NCBI RefSeq assembly: GCF_003688855.1
Contig: NZ_REFW01000002.1
Location: forward strand, 682,001-746,000
DNA: 64,000 bases
Origin: Tessaracoccus antarcticus
GTDB lineage: Bacteria > Actinomycetota > Actinomycetes > Propionibacteriales > Propionibacteriaceae
Direction: 5' to 3'
Shown here in pieces: positions 1-8,976 of this stretch. The notes beneath the pieces are model-generated. The model was not told the DNA's origin and did no database searches. It saw only the letters and a program-made list of their open reading frames with translations. Positions within the stretch are counted from its first letter, which is position 1. Every line of letters begins with the position of its first letter. The position numbers and the translations under genes were made by a program.

Positions 1-1937
1 TCGGCACCGACAGGACCGTGGTGGCCATGCGCCGCCGTGGTGAGCTCGTCGACCTGGCGCATGAACTCCAGGACGGTGACGTCGTCGAACCCGTCCTCAT
101 GGGTGAACCCGACGGCCTCGCCATCGTCCGCCACTCCGCTGCCCACGTCGCCGCCCAGGCCGTCCAGCACTTGGTGCCGTCCGCGAAGCTGGGCATTGGC
201 CCACCGATTGTGGACGGTTTCTACTACGACTTCCAGACGGAGCCGCTCACTCCCGAGGACCTGACCGCCATCGAGAAGCAGATGGGCCAGATCGTCCGCG
301 AGAAGCAGAAGTTCGTACGCCGTCCCGTCAGCGACGACGACGCCCGCGTGGAACTCGCAAACGAACCGTTCAAGCTGGAGCTCATCTCCCTGAAGGGCAG
401 TGCCTCCGACGCTGACGGCTCATCCGTGGAGGTCGGCGCCGGCGAACTGACCATCTACGACAACGTCCGCCGTGACGGCAGCGTCGCGTGGAAGGACCTG
501 TGCCGGGGCCCGCACGTGCCGCACACCGGCTACATCCAGGCTGTTGCCCTCACCAAGGTGTCGGCCGCCTACTGGCGCGGCGATCAGCGCAACGCGACGC
601 TGCAGCGGGTCTACGGCACTGCCTGGGCCACCCGCGACGACCTCAAGGCCTACCAGACCCGCATGGTGGAGGCCGCCAAGCGCGACCACCGCAAGTTGGG
701 CGCCGAACTGGACCTGTTCAGCTTCCCCGACGAGATCGGCTCGGGCCTGGCGGTGTTCCACCCCAAGGGCGCCACCATCCGGATGGAGATGGAGGACTAC
801 TCCCGCCGCCGCCACGTCGCCGAAAACTATTCCTTCGTCAACACCCCGCACCTGACGAAGTCGAAGTTGTACGAGACGTCCGGACACCTCGAGTGGTACG
901 CAGACGGCATGTACCCGCCCATGCGCATGGATGCCGAGTACGACGCTGACGGCAACCTCACCAAGCAGGGTGCGGACTACTACATGAAGCCCATGAACTG
1001 CCCCATGCACAACCTCATCTACGCCTCCCGCGGCCGCTCCTACCGTGAGCTGCCGCTCCGGCTCTTCGAGTTCGGCACGGTGTACCGGAACGAGAAGTCG
1101 GGTGTGGTGCACGGCCTCACGCGGGCCCGCGGATTCACGCAGGACGACGCGCACATCTACTGCACCCGCGACCAGATGCGCGACGAGCTGGAACGCCTTC
1201 TGCAGTTCGTGCTCGAACTGTTGAAGGACTACGGCCTGGACGACTTCTACCTCGAGGTTTCCAGCAAGAACCCGGAGAAGTTCGTCGGTGACGACGCCAC
1301 CTGGGAGGAGGCCACCTCGACATTGCGTGAAGTGGCCACGGCTTCCGGGCTGGAGCTCGTGGAGGATCCCGGCGGCGCTGCGTTCTACGGCCCCAAGATC
1401 TCCGTGCAGGCCAAGGACGCCATCGGCCGCACCTGGCAGATGTCCACCATCCAGCTCGACTTCAACCTGCCTGAGTTGTTCGAGCTCGAGTACCAGGCCT
1501 CCGACGGCACCCGGCAACGGCCCGTCATGATTCACCGCGCCCTGTTCGGCTCCATCGAGCGGTTCTTCGGGGTTCTCACCGAGCACTACGCCGGGGCGTT
1601 CCCGGCATGGCTGGCGCCCGTCCAGGTGCTGGGCATCCCCGTCGCTTCGGAGTTTGACGATTACCTCGGCGAGATTCTGTCGACGTTGCACCAGCGGGGG
1701 ATCCGCACGGAACTGGACACCTCCGACGACAGGTTCGGCAAGAAGATCCGCAACGCCCAGAAGCAGAAGGTGCCGTTCATGCTGATCGCCGGTGGCGACG
1801 ACCGCGACGCAGGGTCGGTGTCCTTCCGGTACCGAGACGGTTCACAGCGCAACGGCGTACCCAAGGACCAGGCGATCGACGAGATCGTCGCGTTCGTCGG
1901 CTCCCGGGTCAACGAGGGTCCCAGCGCTGATGCCTGA
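1..1937 (+). CDS. thrS: Threonyl-tRNA synthetase, 5' end outside window
   Basis: Charges tRNA-Thr in the cytoplasm. The frame is open to the first base, so the start codon and most of the N-terminal TGS domain lie upstream. The visible protein begins with the end of TGS, followed by the editing domain ([12 protein letters not shown], then [12 protein letters not shown]). The class II core has motif 2 ([13 protein letters not shown]), zinc ligands Cys in MNCPMH and His in TQDDAHIY, and motif 3 with [10 protein letters not shown]. The C-terminal anticodon-binding domain is complete. The stop overlaps the next start by 8 bp, which suggests translational coupling with the HIT gene. In mycobacteria thrS sits in the same place before the phosphatidylinositol-mannoside genes. 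Confidence 0.97.
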   Translation, partial: GTDRTVVAMRRRGELVDLAHELQDGDVVEPVLMGEPDGLAIVRHSAAHVAAQAVQHLVPSAKLGIGPPIVDGFYYDFQTEPLTPEDLTAIEKQMGQIVREKQKFVRRPVSDDDARVELANEPFKLELISLKGSASDADGSSVEVGAGELTIYDNVRRDGSVAWKDLCRGPHVPHTGYIQAVALTKVSAAYWRGDQRNATLQRVYGTAWATRDDLKAYQTRMVEAAKRDHRKLGAELDLFSFPDEIGSGLAVFHPKGATIRMEMEDYSRRRHVAENYSFVNTPHLTKSKLYETSGHLEWYADGMYPPMRMDAEYDADGNLTKQGADYYMKPMNCPMHNLIYASRGRSYRELPLRLFEFGTVYRNEKSGVVHGLTRARGFTQDDAHIYCTRDQMRDELERLLQFVLELLKDYGLDDFYLEVSSKNPEKFVGDDATWEEATSTLREVATASGLELVEDPGGAAFYGPKISVQAKDAIGRTWQMSTIQLDFNLPELFELEYQASDGTRQRPVMIHRALFGSIERFFGVLTEHYAGAFPAWLAPVQVLGIPVASEFDDYLGEILSTLHQRGIRTELDTSDDRFGKKIRNAQKQKVPFMLIAGGDDRDAGSVSFRYRDGSQRNGVPKDQAIDEIVAFVGSRVNEGPSADA

Positions 1938-2472
1938 TCCCGTCGTGCAGGACCCGGCGGAACTGGCGGGCGCACCGGACGCCTTCCAGAGGCTCTGGAC
2001 CCCCCACCGGATGGTCTACATCCACGGTGAGGGCAAGCCGAAGGGGGAGGCGGACTGCCCGTTCTGCACCTCTCCGCGCAAGGACGATGCCGATGGTCTT
2101 GTCGTGGCCCGCGGCGAGCACGCCTACGTGGTGATGAACCTGTTCCCCTATTCCCCCGGACACGTCCTGGTCTGCCCGTACCGTCACGTGGCGGACTACA
2201 CCGACCTCACCGTCGAGGAGACCCGCGAGGTGGCAGAGCTGACGCAGCAGGCCATGCGGGTCATCCGCAGGGTCAGCAACCCGGCCGGTTTCAACCTGGG
2301 GATGAACCAGGGTGCGGTGGCCGGTGCCGGCATCGCTGCCCACCTCCACCAGCACATCGTTCCCCGGTGGGGAGGCGACATGAACTTCCTGCCCGTCATC
2401 GCGCAGACCCGTGCGCTGCCCCAACTGCTCGGTGACGCACGCCAACAGTTGGCTGATGCGTGGCACGCCTGA
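1930..2472 (+). CDS. HIT family protein, Ap4A phosphorylase-like
   Basis: 180-residue histidine-triad nucleotide-binding protein. The triad HLHQHIV is at residues 138-144, with catalytic H142, and a CPFC zinc-type pair at 43-46 precedes the core. The M. tuberculosis protein at the equivalent locus, Rv2613c, is a diadenosine tetraphosphate phosphorylase, so this one probably degrades Ap4A; the substrate is inferred. The ATG at 1930 overlaps thrS by 8 bp; an upstream start at 1792 would run deep into thrS and is unlikely. Confidence 0.92.
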   Translation: MPDPVVQDPAELAGAPDAFQRLWTPHRMVYIHGEGKPKGEADCPFCTSPRKDDADGLVVARGEHAYVVMNLFPYSPGHVLVCPYRHVADYTDLTVEETREVAELTQQAMRVIRRVSNPAGFNLGMNQGAVAGAGIAAHLHQHIVPRWGGDMNFLPVIAQTRALPQLLGDARQQLADAWHA

Positions 2473-2479
2473 CGTCGGC

Positions 2480-3334
2480 ATGACGCTTCGCAGGCGGTTC
2501 CGCTCCGCCATCACGGCGCTGGTGTGGACGGTGGGATCACGCCTTCCACACGGGGGGAGAGTCGTCGTCTGCGCCGTGGGGTCCCGGTTGCTCGGCTTGG
2601 TCCCCCTGCGAGGGGTTCGGCAGTGGGAGGACAACGTCGAGGTGGCCCTCGGTCGCCGTCCCACACGGGCGGAGCGGCGGGTGCTCCTTGCCTCGTGGCT
2701 GCGCAACAACCTCATGTCGCTCTCACTGGCGCGCTGGAGTGACGACGACGTGTTGTCACGGGTCATCATCGATGACGAGGACCTCGAGCGGTTGAGGCAG
2801 TCGTTGGCCGGACCCGGGGTGGTGCTGGTGTTGCCACACATGGGCAGTTGGGACTTCGCCGGCGCCTGGTGTGCACGTGTCGGAATCAAGGTGGTGAGTG
2901 TCGCCGAACGGCTCCCCAGAGGCGTCTACGAACGTTTCCGCGACGCCCGTGCCGGGATGGGCATGGACATCCTCCCCGTCGGGCAGGACAACCTGATGCG
3001 GGTCCTCGCCGACGCCGTCCGCGAGGGGCAGGCTGTGTGCCTCCTCAGTGACCGCGACCTCTCGGGCCGAGGACTCACCGTGCCCTGGCCGGGGACCGGG
3101 TCAACCGTCAACGTGCCCGCCGGCCCCGCCCTGCTGGCCAGGGTCACGGGCTGTGACCTGCGGGTGGTGACCACTGCGTTTCGTGGGGACAGGGTGGCGG
3201 TGTTCGTGGGCGACGTCGTCGCGGCGGGTTCACCCGCCACGATGATGGCTGATGTGGTGGCCGGATTCGCGGAGGCGGTGCACCGGGATCCCACCTCCTG
3301 GCTCATGCTGCAGCCCTTCTTCCGGGATGCCTGA
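2480..3334 (+). CDS. patA: Phosphatidylinositol mannoside acyltransferase (PatA-like)
   Basis: 284-residue lysophospholipid-acyltransferase-family protein matching Rv2611c, which acylates the mannose of PIM at the inner face of the membrane. The HxxxxD acyltransferase motif is HMGSWD (H120, D125), followed by a VAERLPR segment typical of the family and a C-terminal SWLMLQPFF. The hydrophobic N-terminus (residues 10-40) fits peripheral membrane association. ATG 2480 is chosen because it leaves a 7-nt gap after the HIT stop; an in-frame ATG at 2456, overlapping the HIT gene by 17 bp, is equally possible since neither has a clear ribosome binding site. Confidence 0.88.
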   Translation: MTLRRRFRSAITALVWTVGSRLPHGGRVVVCAVGSRLLGLVPLRGVRQWEDNVEVALGRRPTRAERRVLLASWLRNNLMSLSLARWSDDDVLSRVIIDDEDLERLRQSLAGPGVVLVLPHMGSWDFAGAWCARVGIKVVSVAERLPRGVYERFRDARAGMGMDILPVGQDNLMRVLADAVREGQAVCLLSDRDLSGRGLTVPWPGTGSTVNVPAGPALLARVTGCDLRVVTTAFRGDRVAVFVGDVVAAGSPATMMADVVAGFAEAVHRDPTSWLMLQPFFRDA

Positions 3335-3335
3335 C

Positions 3336-4445
3336 ATGCATGTGGCGTTGGTGTGTCCCTACTCGCTCGACGCGCCGGGAGGCGTGGGAACACACGTGAT
3401 GGGGTTGGCCGGGTGGCTTGCTGGTCGTGGGCAACGGGTCACCGTCATCGCTCCGGGCAGGCGTGCGCGACCTGCTCCCCCTGGCGTCATTTTCCATCTG
3501 GTGGGACCCTCCAGTGACTTTCACTTCAACGGGTCCGTGGCGCAGTTGGCCGTGCGCCGACGTCAGTGCGCCGACGCGCTCCGCACTTCCCTGGCAGCCG
3601 ACGTGGTGCATGTTCACGAACCGTTGACGCCCGGGATCGCGTTCGCGGTGGCGAAGGGGGCCACAACGCTCGTGGTCACCCACCACGCGAGCTTCCGGGT
3701 CCCCACCATGCTCGCCGGTGCTTTGCGCTGGCGGGCGCGTGCGCTGGGGGAGCGGCAGAGCATCGCTGTTTCCCGGGCCGCGGCTGCCACGGCCCGCCGG
3801 GCCTGCGGCGCGGAACCGGTCATCATCGGCAACGGAGTGGTGCTGCCCCCGGCTCCGGCGCCTCGCGCGGGATGGCGCGGGGGCGCGCGGCCGCGGGTCG
3901 GGTTCCTTGGTCGGCTCGACGAGCCCCGCAAGGGCTTTGACGTCTTCCGGGAGGTCGCTGACCTCGCAGCGCAGGAGGGCCTGGACGCGGAGTTCGTCGC
4001 TCTGGGCCCGGGCTCCGTGACGGCTGGGCGGGTGAAGTTGTGGGGCGTTGTCGACGATGCCACCCGTGACCAGGCACTGCAGTCGGTGGACTGCCTCGTG
4101 GCACCCAACCTCTTCGGGGAGAGTTTCGGGATGGTCCTCGTGGAGGCGCTCGCCTCCGGCTGTGACGTCGTGGCAAGCGACCTGGCGGGGTTCCGCGACG
4201 TGCTCGCCGCAGCCGGCACCGGTGCAGTGTTCCCGGTGGGCGACTCCAGGGCTGCGCTGGCGATACTCGGCGAGCGCCTGGCCCGCCCCACGGACCCGAC
4301 ACGACTGCATGCGTCGGCGCAGCAATGGGGGTGGGACGTGCTGGGGCCCCGCGTCCTCGCGCAGTACGAGGTGGCGCTCGCACGCGCCAACACGCCACCA
4401 GGGCATCGGGGCGCACGAGTTGATGGCCTAGGCTGGCACGTGTGA
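3336..4445 (+). CDS. pimA: Phosphatidylinositol mannosyltransferase PimA
   Basis: 369-residue GT-B fold glycosyltransferase of family GT4 that transfers mannose from GDP-mannose to phosphatidylinositol, the first step of PIM synthesis. The N-terminus CPYSLDAPGGVGTHV is diagnostic for PimA. The GT4 C-domain has FLGRLDEPRKG and the catalytic EX7E-type stretch GESFGMVLVEALASG. ATG 3336 follows the patA stop; ATG 3327 is an in-frame alternative overlapping patA. The last codons overlap the next gene (GTGA). Unlike in M. tuberculosis, no phosphatidylinositol-phosphate synthase gene lies between the HIT gene and patA. Confidence 0.95.
   Translation: MHVALVCPYSLDAPGGVGTHVMGLAGWLAGRGQRVTVIAPGRRARPAPPGVIFHLVGPSSDFHFNGSVAQLAVRRRQCADALRTSLAADVVHVHEPLTPGIAFAVAKGATTLVVTHHASFRVPTMLAGALRWRARALGERQSIAVSRAAAATARRACGAEPVIIGNGVVLPPAPAPRAGWRGGARPRVGFLGRLDEPRKGFDVFREVADLAAQEGLDAEFVALGPGSVTAGRVKLWGVVDDATRDQALQSVDCLVAPNLFGESFGMVLVEALASGCDVVASDLAGFRDVLAAAGTGAVFPVGDSRAALAILGERLARPTDPTRLHASAQQWGWDVLGPRVLAQYEVALARANTPPGHRGARVDGLGWHV
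4429..4434 (+). promoter_or_regulatory. Candidate -10 element for leaderless pgsA start
   Basis: TAGGCT lies inside the 3' end of pimA, 7 nt before the GTG start at 4442. The spacing would place the transcript 5' end at the start codon. Inferred internal promoter. Confidence 0.4.
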
Positions 4446-5050
4446 ACTCCGTCGAGACCACGCCCCAGTGGGACACTGACCGCGTGATGACGGTGCCCAA
4501 CGTCCTCTCGTTCATCAGGCTTCTTGCGGTGGGAGTCTTCGGCTGGTTGATCCTGGCGGGACAGGACGTCGCCGCTGTCGTGCTGCTGGTGCTGTCCGGG
4601 GTCACCGACTGGCTCGACGGCTTCCTGGCCCGGCGGCTGAAGCAACGCACGGAGTTGGGCGCGAAACTCGACCCGGTGGCGGACCGCCTCTACATCCTGA
4701 TGGCCATCATCGCGCTGACCGTCCGGGGGATCGTGCCCTGGTGGCTCCTCGCTGTGCTCCTCGCCCGCGACGTCATGCTCCTGGCGCTGGTGCCGTCCCT
4801 TCGACGCAGCGGCATCGTGGCGCTCCCGGTCAACTACGTCGGCAAGGCGGCCACCATGTGTCTCCTGCTGGCCATCCCACTGATCCTGCTGGCATCCTCA
4901 CCGACTCTGCACGTGATGTTCGCGGGGTGGGTCGGCTGGCCCCTCGGCGTCCTTGGTGCCGGCCTGTACTGGTGGGCCGGCGCCATCTACCTCCACCAGA
5001 CCGTGGCCCTGTCCCGGAAGCGACGCAGTGGTGCGGATGCGGCGACCTGA
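4442..5050 (+). CDS. CDP-alcohol phosphatidyltransferase (PgsA2-like)
   Basis: 202-residue integral membrane enzyme of phospholipid synthesis. The full CDP-alcohol phosphotransferase signature DxxDGxxARx8GxxxDxxxD runs from D56 to D81 and holds the metal and CDP-lipid ligands. About six membrane helices follow the pattern of phosphatidylglycerophosphate or cardiolipin synthases. It does not resemble mycobacterial PI-phosphate synthase (Rv2612c). Its position directly before DUF881-sbp-DUF881 matches Rv1822 (pgsA2). The acceptor alcohol is not determined by sequence. The GTG start overlaps the pimA stop. Confidence 0.88.
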   Translation: MNSVETTPQWDTDRVMTVPNVLSFIRLLAVGVFGWLILAGQDVAAVVLLVLSGVTDWLDGFLARRLKQRTELGAKLDPVADRLYILMAIIALTVRGIVPWWLLAVLLARDVMLLALVPSLRRSGIVALPVNYVGKAATMCLLLAIPLILLASSPTLHVMFAGWVGWPLGVLGAGLYWWAGAIYLHQTVALSRKRRSGADAAT

Positions 5051-5057
5051 CCAGAGC

Positions 5058-5807
5058 ATGAGCCTGCTCACCGACCTGCAGGCCAACGCTCTTGAACCCG
5101 AGTACCGGACGTCAGGGTCGCGACGTCGCCGTGTGTCGCCCCTGATCCTCGGCGTCACGCTGGCGATGATCGCGGCCCTCGCAGTGATCGCCTTCGTCAG
5201 CACCACCCGGGCGTCCGGGGAGGCTGACGGCGAACGGCGTGACCTCCTCCAGCGCATCGGCGAGACGCAGGCCCGCGTCGACACACTCGAGGAGGAGGCC
5301 GCCCAACTGGAGGCCGACATCCGTGAGATGGGCGACGCGCAACTGGACGATCCCGCCCTCAGCAGGGCCCAGAACCTCCTGGAACCCGTGACCGGGACAG
5401 TACCGGTGACGGGCCCGGGTATCGTCGTCGAAGTCAACGACGCGTCGGACCGTGAGAACGGGGAGGGTGTGGTCTTCGACAGCGACCTCTCCCGCCTCGT
5501 CAACGGCCTGAACCAGGCCGGCGCCGAGGCTGTCGCCATCAACGGTCGACGCATCACCTCCCTGACCCCGATCCGGACGGCCGGATCAGCCATTACGGTG
5601 GACTACGTGTCGCTGTCCCCGCCCTATCGCATCGAGGCCATTGGCAACCCCGCCACCATGCCCGCGCGGTTCGCCCGCACAGGTGCCTCAGCGTGGTGGA
5701 AATACATCAGCGACAATTACGGCGTGAGTTTTACGATCGTCGAGGCCGACGGGGAGCTCACCCTTCCTGCCGACCCCGGCATGATCCTGAGGTACGCGCA
5801 GAAGTGA
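5058..5807 (+). CDS. DUF881 membrane-anchored protein (first copy)
   Basis: 249-residue protein of the DUF881 family. One N-terminal membrane helix (about residues 28-46) is followed by a predicted coiled coil (RRDLLQRIGETQARVDTLEE) and a conserved extracytoplasmic domain with GTVPVTGPGIVVEVND. It matches Rv1823 in position and order. The family's function is unknown; the conserved block with sbp suggests an envelope or division-related role. The ATG at 5058 follows pgsA by 7 nt; an ATG at 5037 overlapping pgsA is an alternative. Confidence 0.85.
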   Translation: MSLLTDLQANALEPEYRTSGSRRRRVSPLILGVTLAMIAALAVIAFVSTTRASGEADGERRDLLQRIGETQARVDTLEEEAAQLEADIREMGDAQLDDPALSRAQNLLEPVTGTVPVTGPGIVVEVNDASDRENGEGVVFDSDLSRLVNGLNQAGAEAVAINGRRITSLTPIRTAGSAITVDYVSLSPPYRIEAIGNPATMPARFARTGASAWWKYISDNYGVSFTIVEADGELTLPADPGMILRYAQK

Positions 5808-5826
5808 GTGGAAGGAGTGGGTGCGC

Positions 5827-6159
5827 ATGTTGGCCATACTGGGCCTGATCGCCGGCATCGTCGTCGGGTTGCTGGTTGAGCCGGCGTTGCCGTCGGTTCT
5901 GCAGCCCTACCTCCCCATTGCGATCGTCGCCGCCATGGATGCCATCCTCGGCGCAACCAGGGCGTACCTCGAGGGCGTGTTCTCGGACCGGGTATTTGCG
6001 GTGTCGTTCCTCTCCAACGTCGTGATCGCAGGTCTCATCGTCTTCGTCGGGGACCAGATCGGCGTGGGATCCCAGCTGTCCACCGGCGTGGTTGTGGTGC
6101 TCGGTATCCGGATCTTCACGAACGCCGCAGCCATTCGCCGGGCGCTGCTCCATGCCTGA
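5827..6159 (+). CDS. sbp: Small basic protein Sbp (DUF1290)
   Basis: 110-residue membrane protein with three or four helices, equivalent to Rv1824 and to the sbp genes near ftsZ in firmicutes. The motif AAMDAILGATRAYLEG is characteristic. An AAGGAG ribosome binding site at 5812-5817 is 9 nt before ATG 5827 and only 3 nt before the GTG at 5821, so ATG 5827 is preferred. Function unknown. It is sandwiched between the two DUF881 genes and overlaps the next start. Confidence 0.87.
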   Translation: MLAILGLIAGIVVGLLVEPALPSVLQPYLPIAIVAAMDAILGATRAYLEGVFSDRVFAVSFLSNVVIAGLIVFVGDQIGVGSQLSTGVVVVLGIRIFTNAAAIRRALLHA

Positions 6160-7009
6160 GCAGGACGACGTCGAAATCGACGCCACCCCCGTCGACGACC
6201 CAGCCACTGCAGCCCACGCCGACGACGACGTCACGGCGCCCAACGACACCACAGCCCGCCGCGTCGCTGACGAGGAGACCCCGCCCAAGGACTCGGCTGA
6301 GCGTCACCTGCTGCGTGACTTCGTCCGCCCGGGTCGCGGTCAGCTGACGGTTGCCCTCGTCCTGTTCCTGACGGCGGTCCTGGTGGTCCTGACGCTCCGC
6401 TCCCAGGCTGCGCAACCGTCGTATGCGAACCTTCGCCGGACAGAACTGATCCAGTTGCTGGACAACCTGTCCGCCGAGACCCGACGGCTGGAGGACGACA
6501 TCCGCGACCTCCAGACCACCCGGGATGAACTGGCGTCCGGCGCCAAGGGCGCGGAGGCTGCCAAGGCTGAGGCAACCCGTCGCCTCGACGAACTCCAGAT
6601 CATCGCCGGCACGGTTCCGGTCCACGGCAAGGGCGTGAGGATCACCATCGAGGACCCCGACAAGAAGATCAGTCCCGAATTGCTGCTCGACGCGCTCGAG
6701 GAGCTGCGTGATGCCGGAGCGGAGGTGGTGGAGATCAATGACCGCATTCGGGTGGTGTCGTCCACGTGGTTCGGTCTGGACGGGGAGGGGCGCGTGGTGG
6801 CGGACAACCAGGTGGTGGTGAGTCCCATCGTCCTCGACGTCATCGGTGACCCCGCCACACTGGAGGCGGGCGCGAAATTCCGCGGCGGACTTGTCAGTGA
6901 GGTGGAGGGAACGCGCGTGGGGGGCACGGTCACCATCCAGCAAATGTCGCGCGTGGACATCGACTCCGTCGTGGTGGTGGCCGAGAACGAGTTCGCCCGT
7001 CCGAATTGA
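6152..7009 (+). CDS. DUF881 membrane-anchored protein (second copy)
   Basis: 285-residue paralogue of the gene two positions upstream, equivalent to Rv1825. It has an acidic, probably disordered cytoplasmic N-terminus of about 60 residues, one membrane helix near residues 75-95, a coiled coil (LIQLLDNLSAETRRLEDD) and a DUF881 domain with GTVPVHGKGVRITIED. The ATG at 6152 overlaps the sbp stop by 8 bp, a sign of translational coupling. Function unknown. Confidence 0.85.
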   Translation: MPEQDDVEIDATPVDDPATAAHADDDVTAPNDTTARRVADEETPPKDSAERHLLRDFVRPGRGQLTVALVLFLTAVLVVLTLRSQAAQPSYANLRRTELIQLLDNLSAETRRLEDDIRDLQTTRDELASGAKGAEAAKAEATRRLDELQIIAGTVPVHGKGVRITIEDPDKKISPELLLDALEELRDAGAEVVEINDRIRVVSSTWFGLDGEGRVVADNQVVVSPIVLDVIGDPATLEAGAKFRGGLVSEVEGTRVGGTVTIQQMSRVDIDSVVVVAENEFARPN

Positions 7010-7021
7010 TCAGGGGCGGTG

Positions 7022-7049
7022 TTGTGTAACCCGATCCCCCCGATAGGGT
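7022..7049 (+). promoter_or_regulatory. Candidate promoter upstream of garA
   Basis: TTGTGT (7022-7027) and TAGGGT (7044-7049) are separated by 16 nt in the only sizeable gap of the first block. They would start a transcript about 70 nt before garA, separating garA-ftsR from the membrane genes upstream. Confidence 0.5.
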
Positions 7050-7128
7050 GGGTGTCGCAACCGAGCATCGACCATCACTGTGGGATGGGGCGTCGCCGGA
7101 CAAGAACGAAGTGAGAGGGGCCCCGCCC

Positions 7129-7614
7129 ATGAAGTGCCGTCAATGTGGACGCGACAGCCGCACCGATGCCAAGTTCTGCAGCAATTGCGGCGCGCCGTTG
7201 GGTGATCCCATGGGTGACACCACCACGGTCCTCACAGCCATCACAGACGACTACATCGGCGAGCTCAGTGAACCTGAACTGGACGCTGTCCGGAACCTGA
7301 GCGCTGGTGACGCTCTCCTGATCATCCGCGGCGGCGGCAGCGAGGGATCGCGCTTCCTCATCGACACTGACGTGACCTCCATCGGTCGTCATCCCGCCTC
7401 CGACATCTTCCTCGATGACATCACCGTGTCCCGGCACCACGCCAAGTTTGTCCGCACGGGCACGGATCTTCGGGTGGAGGATCAGGGCAGCCTCAACGGA
7501 ACCTATGTCAATCGGAAGATCGTTGCGGAGCCCGTTGCACTGCACCAGGGCGACGAGATCCAGATCGGCAAGTTCCGTGCCACCATCAGCCTGAGCGAGC
7601 CCGGCGGGAACTGA
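7129..7614 (+). CDS. garA: GarA/OdhI-type FHA protein with zinc ribbon
   Basis: 161-residue cytoplasmic regulator. A zinc ribbon comes first (CRQC at 3-6, CSNC at 17-20). Next is a threonine-rich segment TTTVLTAI at 31-38, in the place of the PknB/PknG-phosphorylated ETTS motif of GarA. An FHA domain follows, with phosphothreonine-binding residues at GR 86-87, SRHH 101-104 and LNGT 122-125. In mycobacteria and corynebacteria the unphosphorylated protein restrains 2-oxoglutarate dehydrogenase and glutamate enzymes. An AGAGGGG ribosome binding site at about 7114-7120 supports ATG 7129. It overlaps ftsR as TGATG. gcvH, which precedes garA in M. tuberculosis, is missing. Confidence 0.9.
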   Translation: MKCRQCGRDSRTDAKFCSNCGAPLGDPMGDTTTVLTAITDDYIGELSEPELDAVRNLSAGDALLIIRGGGSEGSRFLIDTDVTSIGRHPASDIFLDDITVSRHHAKFVRTGTDLRVEDQGSLNGTYVNRKIVAEPVALHQGDEIQIGKFRATISLSEPGGN

Positions 7615-8297
7615 TGCCCAGCCCCCCGCGCACGATCGGTCAGGTCCTGGAGGCCATCCGGGGGGAGTTCCCCGATATTTCGGTCTCGAAGTTGCGGTAT
7701 CTCGAGTCCGAAGGTCTGGTGTCTCCCGAAAGGGACCAACCATCCGGTTACCGACGTTTCCGACAAAGCGACATCGACCGTCTCGTTTTCGTGTTGCGCG
7801 CGCAGCGCGACAAGTACTTACCTCTCAAGGTCATCCGTGAGCAGCTGGATGCACTCGACAGGGGTGAGGAGGTTCCGTCGGAACCTGCACCGCCCTCTGT
7901 CGACGAAGAACCCGCCACCCCCGTCAGGCCTCGTACCCCCGTTCCGTCGTCGAGGCTCGTCAATCGTCGCCAGATCATGGCGGAGTCAGGATTGGGTGAG
8001 GCAGGTTTCATCGAGTTGGAACGGCTCAAGCTGATCAGCGTTCGCCGCGGCACCCAGCTGTACGGCCGGGAGGCCGTCGCCATCGCTGTCGCGGCAAAGC
8101 GGTTGGGGAGCTTCGGCGTGGACGCTCGGCAGCTGCGGGTCGTCCAGCAGGCGGCGGCCACCGAGGCTGCCCTCGTGGAGCAGGCGCTGGCGCCCTACCA
8201 GAGGCGCTCGGGGGTGCCGAAGGAGATTTTGGCCGACCTCTACCGTGTGATCCTGCAGGCGCATGCCGCACTTCTCCACAGCCAGATCAACGGGTAA
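7614..8297 (+). CDS. ftsR: MerR-family regulator FtsR (Rv1828-like)
   Basis: 227-residue DNA-binding protein. The N-terminal winged helix (residues 5-75) has VSKLRYLESEGLVSPERDQPSGYRR written here in part as SKLRYLESEGL, typical of MerR. A charged linker of about 40 residues and a second MerR-like helical module beginning LVNRRQIMAESGL follow. This two-module layout is that of FtsR, a regulator of the cell-division gene ftsZ in Corynebacterium. It is coupled to garA by a TGATG overlap, the same order as Rv1827-Rv1828. Confidence 0.87.
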   Translation: MPSPPRTIGQVLEAIRGEFPDISVSKLRYLESEGLVSPERDQPSGYRRFRQSDIDRLVFVLRAQRDKYLPLKVIREQLDALDRGEEVPSEPAPPSVDEEPATPVRPRTPVPSSRLVNRRQIMAESGLGEAGFIELERLKLISVRRGTQLYGREAVAIAVAAKRLGSFGVDARQLRVVQQAAATEAALVEQALAPYQRRSGVPKEILADLYRVILQAHAALLHSQING

Positions 8298-8303
8298 TAG
8301 GCT
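8298..8303 (+). promoter_or_regulatory. Candidate -10 element, leaderless DUF151 gene
   Basis: TAGGCT overlaps the ftsR stop region and lies 7 nt before ATG 8311, with no ribosome binding site between. Confidence 0.45.
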
Positions 8304-8310
8304 GGTGGGC

Positions 8311-8787
8311 ATGATCGACCTTGACGTCATCGGCATCCGGCTCGCAGCCCCGGAGGATGTGCCTGTGCTGCTCCTCAGGGAAAGTGGGGGAACACGGCTC
8401 CTGCCCATCTGGATCTCCAGCGTGGATGCGGCGGCCATTGCCATCGTCCTCGACGACAGTGAACAGTTCCACCGACCCATGACCCATGACCTCCTCGCCA
8501 ACGTCCTGGACGAGGTCAGTAACGGTAAGCCCGGCACCGTGAACATCACCGAGATGCGCGACGGTGTCTACTTCGCCACCATCTCTGCAGGCAGCTTCGT
8601 CTTCGATGCCCGCCCCAGTGACGCCATCGCCGCGGCCCTACGCCTCGAGTGGTCCATCGAATGCCCTGAGCAGTTGATGGATCAAGTGGGGGTTGAGGTT
8701 GACCGGAGCGAAACCGACGAGGTGGAGAAGTTCCGGGAGTTCCTCGACACGGTCACACCGGACGACTTTGAGAACGAAAACCCATAG
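8311..8787 (+). CDS. Bifunctional nuclease family protein (DUF151)
   Basis: 158-residue protein equivalent to Rv1829. The BFN domain spans residues 1-130, with the conserved core LPIWI and a DARPSDAIAAALR block; a short acidic tail follows. Plant and bacterial relatives have been reported to cut RNA and DNA, but the role in actinobacteria is not settled. ATG 8311 is preferred over the upstream in-frame start at 8263 because the latter is inside ftsR. Confidence 0.87.
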   Translation: MIDLDVIGIRLAAPEDVPVLLLRESGGTRLLPIWISSVDAAAIAIVLDDSEQFHRPMTHDLLANVLDEVSNGKPGTVNITEMRDGVYFATISAGSFVFDARPSDAIAAALRLEWSIECPEQLMDQVGVEVDRSETDEVEKFREFLDTVTPDDFENENP

Positions 8788-8928
8788 TCAGAATGGATTT
8801 GAGTACGGCGAGTTGATGCTTCTTCCCGGCCCCCACGGGGGGAGGTGTGGATTGGTCCCCGGGCGGCTGGGCGTGTCGTTCTTCGATTCACCTTCCGAAG
8901 GGTTAGCGTCGGTTCGTCGGTGCATCGC

Positions 8929-8953
8929 ACTGGTGTCATCACACTGGTGTCAT
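8929..8953 (+). repeat. Tandem direct repeat upstream of second MerR gene
   Basis: ACTGGTGTCAT occurs twice (8929-8939 and 8943-8953) with a 14-nt period, ending 23 nt before the GTG start. The placement fits an operator or activator site. Confidence 0.5.
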
Positions 8954-8976
8954 TGACTGGGCAGAGAGAGGTAGAA

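Noticed and set aside
420..1691. Long minus-strand open frame opposite thrS
   Set aside because: Typical shadow in GC-rich DNA. The plus-strand product has every ThrRS motif, while the antisense product has no recognisable domain. The same applies to large frames opposite pimA, the SulP gene, metX and malF.
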